Part shown: positions 63,470 to 64,000 of the stretch, piece by piece
How positions within the stretch are numbered: position 1 is the first letter of the stretch
How the letters are laid out: each line of letters starts with the position of its first letter
The notes under the pieces: generated by a model
Told to the model about the DNA's origin: nothing
The model's input: the letters and a program-made list of their open reading frames with translations, nothing else
The model's database searches: none
DNA from: Gammaproteobacteria bacterium
GTDB lineage: Bacteria > Pseudomonadota > Gammaproteobacteria > DSM-16500
DNA: 64,000 bases
Direction of reading: 5' to 3'
Assembly (NCBI GenBank): GCA_013816845.1
Contig: JACDDU010000003.1
Span: 248,001-312,000 of the forward strand
Made by a program: the position numbers and the translations under genes

Positions 63470-63503
63470 AAATTAGGTCACTTTAAAATAAGTGACCTAA
63501 TTT
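63470..63503. terminator. Bidirectional terminator
   Basis: AAATTAGGTCACTT (63470-63483) pairs perfectly with AAGTGACCTAATTT (63490-63503) around TAAAAT. The sequence is A/T-rich on both sides; it ends the Trp-rich gene (plus) and the L,D-transpeptidase gene (minus). Confidence 0.85.
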
Positions 63504-63523
63504 ATTTAGAAGGAAAGCATTTA

Positions 63524-64000
63524 TTAGTAAGGTAAAATGACAACACGCGTTCCAGCTTCAGCAAAGTTATAACGAATCCATCGTGCATCACTCACCCGCA
63601 TTCGTACGCAACCATGGCTGATATTCCCAGCAACGACATTATAGGATCCATGCAAAGCTTGGTTGCCATTGAAATACATGCAATAAGGCATAGGCGCGCC
63701 GCCATGAGGAATAGGGAATCGGAGTGAAATACATTTTCCATCGCCTAAGGCTTCAATACGATAACTACCAGTATGAGTTCGGCAAGGACTGTTTATGTCT
63801 TTACACCAATTTGCTCCCGCTGAAGCTAACCCTGATTTAAGCAATTGTCCATCCGCATCATAAGCACCCCAAGCATGAACACGGGGACTCACTACAATTA
63901 CTTTTTCACCGGGGGGGTCAATATTACTGGGTAGGGCTGAAGCGGAAACTAAATTAGGGATCATGCTAAGACTTAAACAAAAAGTGAATACAGCGATTCG
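63524..64000 (-). CDS. L,D-transpeptidase, YkuD family (5' end outside window)
   Basis: The frame runs to the window edge with no stop. Codons 63965-64000 read RIAVFTFCLSLS ahead of MIPNLVSASALPS, giving a signal peptide, so the true start lies past 64000 and the ATG at 63964 is internal. The domain shows VIVVSPRVHAWGAYDADGQL, the HTGSYRIEALG segment and the catalytic motif HGSYNVVAGNISHGCVRM with SHGCVR. It should cross-link peptidoglycan 3-3 or attach lipoproteins, in the periplasm. It is short (about 160 residues), with no extra binding domain. Confidence 0.92.
   Translation of the reverse strand, partial: RIAVFTFCLSLSMIPNLVSASALPSNIDPPGEKVIVVSPRVHAWGAYDADGQLLKSGLASAGANWCKDINSPCRTHTGSYRIEALGDGKCISLRFPIPHGGAPMPYCMYFNGNQALHGSYNVVAGNISHGCVRMRVSDARWIRYNFAEAGTRVVILPY

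Noticed and set aside
1-64000. CRISPR array, tRNA, rRNA, prophage or transposase
   Set aside because: No regularly spaced repeats, tRNA T-loop signatures, rRNA sequence, phage genes or transposase motifs were seen.

Overview
The window looks like a chromosomal segment of a gammaproteobacterium of the order Legionellales (Legionella/Coxiella/Aquicella-like). This is an inference from gene content, not from a marker-gene match. Base composition is moderately AT-rich, coding density is high, and 4-bp ATGA-type gene overlaps are common. The pointers are a phosphatidylcholine synthase, a two-subunit glycine decarboxylase, a small Lys/Ala-rich histone H1-like protein, a FabV enoyl reductase, an EnhB-like exported protein and large AT-rich proteins of unknown function resembling effectors. 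I saw no rRNA, tRNA, CRISPR array, insertion sequence with a transposase, prophage or secretion-system cluster.

Layout. 1-6.6 kb: 3' part of an Aquifex-type aconitase, an orphan FtsX/MacB-like permease, a three-gene ABC importer of the TrpXYZ type, a polysaccharide deacetylase coupled to a WrbA-like quinone reductase. 6.8-12.5 kb: an unknown 441-residue protein, convergent with a divergent metallophosphoesterase that follows pgk-pyk. 12.6-19.5 kb: nhaA-pcs, a zinc-finger protein, the heptosyltransferase pair waaF-waaC, an OmpA-like lipoprotein and an SbmA/YddA-type exporter. 19.5-26.8 kb: mutM, a fatty acid desaturase, rpmB-rpmG, coaBC-dut-PMM/PGM and a UbiH-type hydroxylase. 26.8-28.8 kb: a 651-residue unknown protein with degenerate helical repeats. 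28.9-33.3 kb: the glycine cleavage operon gcvT-gcvH-gcvPA-gcvPB. 33.4 kb: a 119-bp near-palindromic element. 33.7-37.3 kb: gloB divergent from a CPA2 antiporter coupled to def. 37.4-40.8 kb: kdsB, a decayed peptide transporter, typA. 41-48.7 kb: a KimA-like transporter, the H1-like protein, fabV, rlpA-mltB, ggt. 48.8-53.7 kb: a cluster of envelope proteins of unknown role, glpK, trhO and a Cys-rich exported miniprotein. 53.9-64 kb: a diguanylate cyclase, a YbdK-like ligase coupled to a second CPA2 antiporter, a run of small envelope genes with a frameshifted porin-like gene, a HAD phosphatase, an EnhB-like protein, a PfkB kinase, an alkyladenine glycosylase, a small WxxGxW-repeat protein and the start of an L,D-transpeptidase.

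How the genes fit together. Much of the window is housekeeping: lower glycolysis, one-carbon/glycine metabolism, CoA, dUTP turnover, lipid A-core sugars, ribosome and peptide deformylation. The least ordinary theme is glutathione, thiols and cation antiport. A GCS2-type gamma-glutamyl ligase overlaps a Kef-like antiporter gene, glyoxalase II is divergent from a second Kef-like antiporter, and a periplasmic gamma-glutamyltransferase is also present. Envelope building and remodelling is the second theme: LPS core, phosphatidylcholine, lytic enzymes, L,D-transpeptidase and BON proteins. Two genes are visibly broken: a POT-family transporter with a frameshift plus a large internal deletion, and a porin-like gene with a single frameshift. 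The best candidates for undescribed biology are the two large unknown proteins at 6.8 and 26.8-28.8 kb, the metallophosphoesterase lacking one expected metal ligand, and the small exported Cys-rich and Trp-rich proteins.
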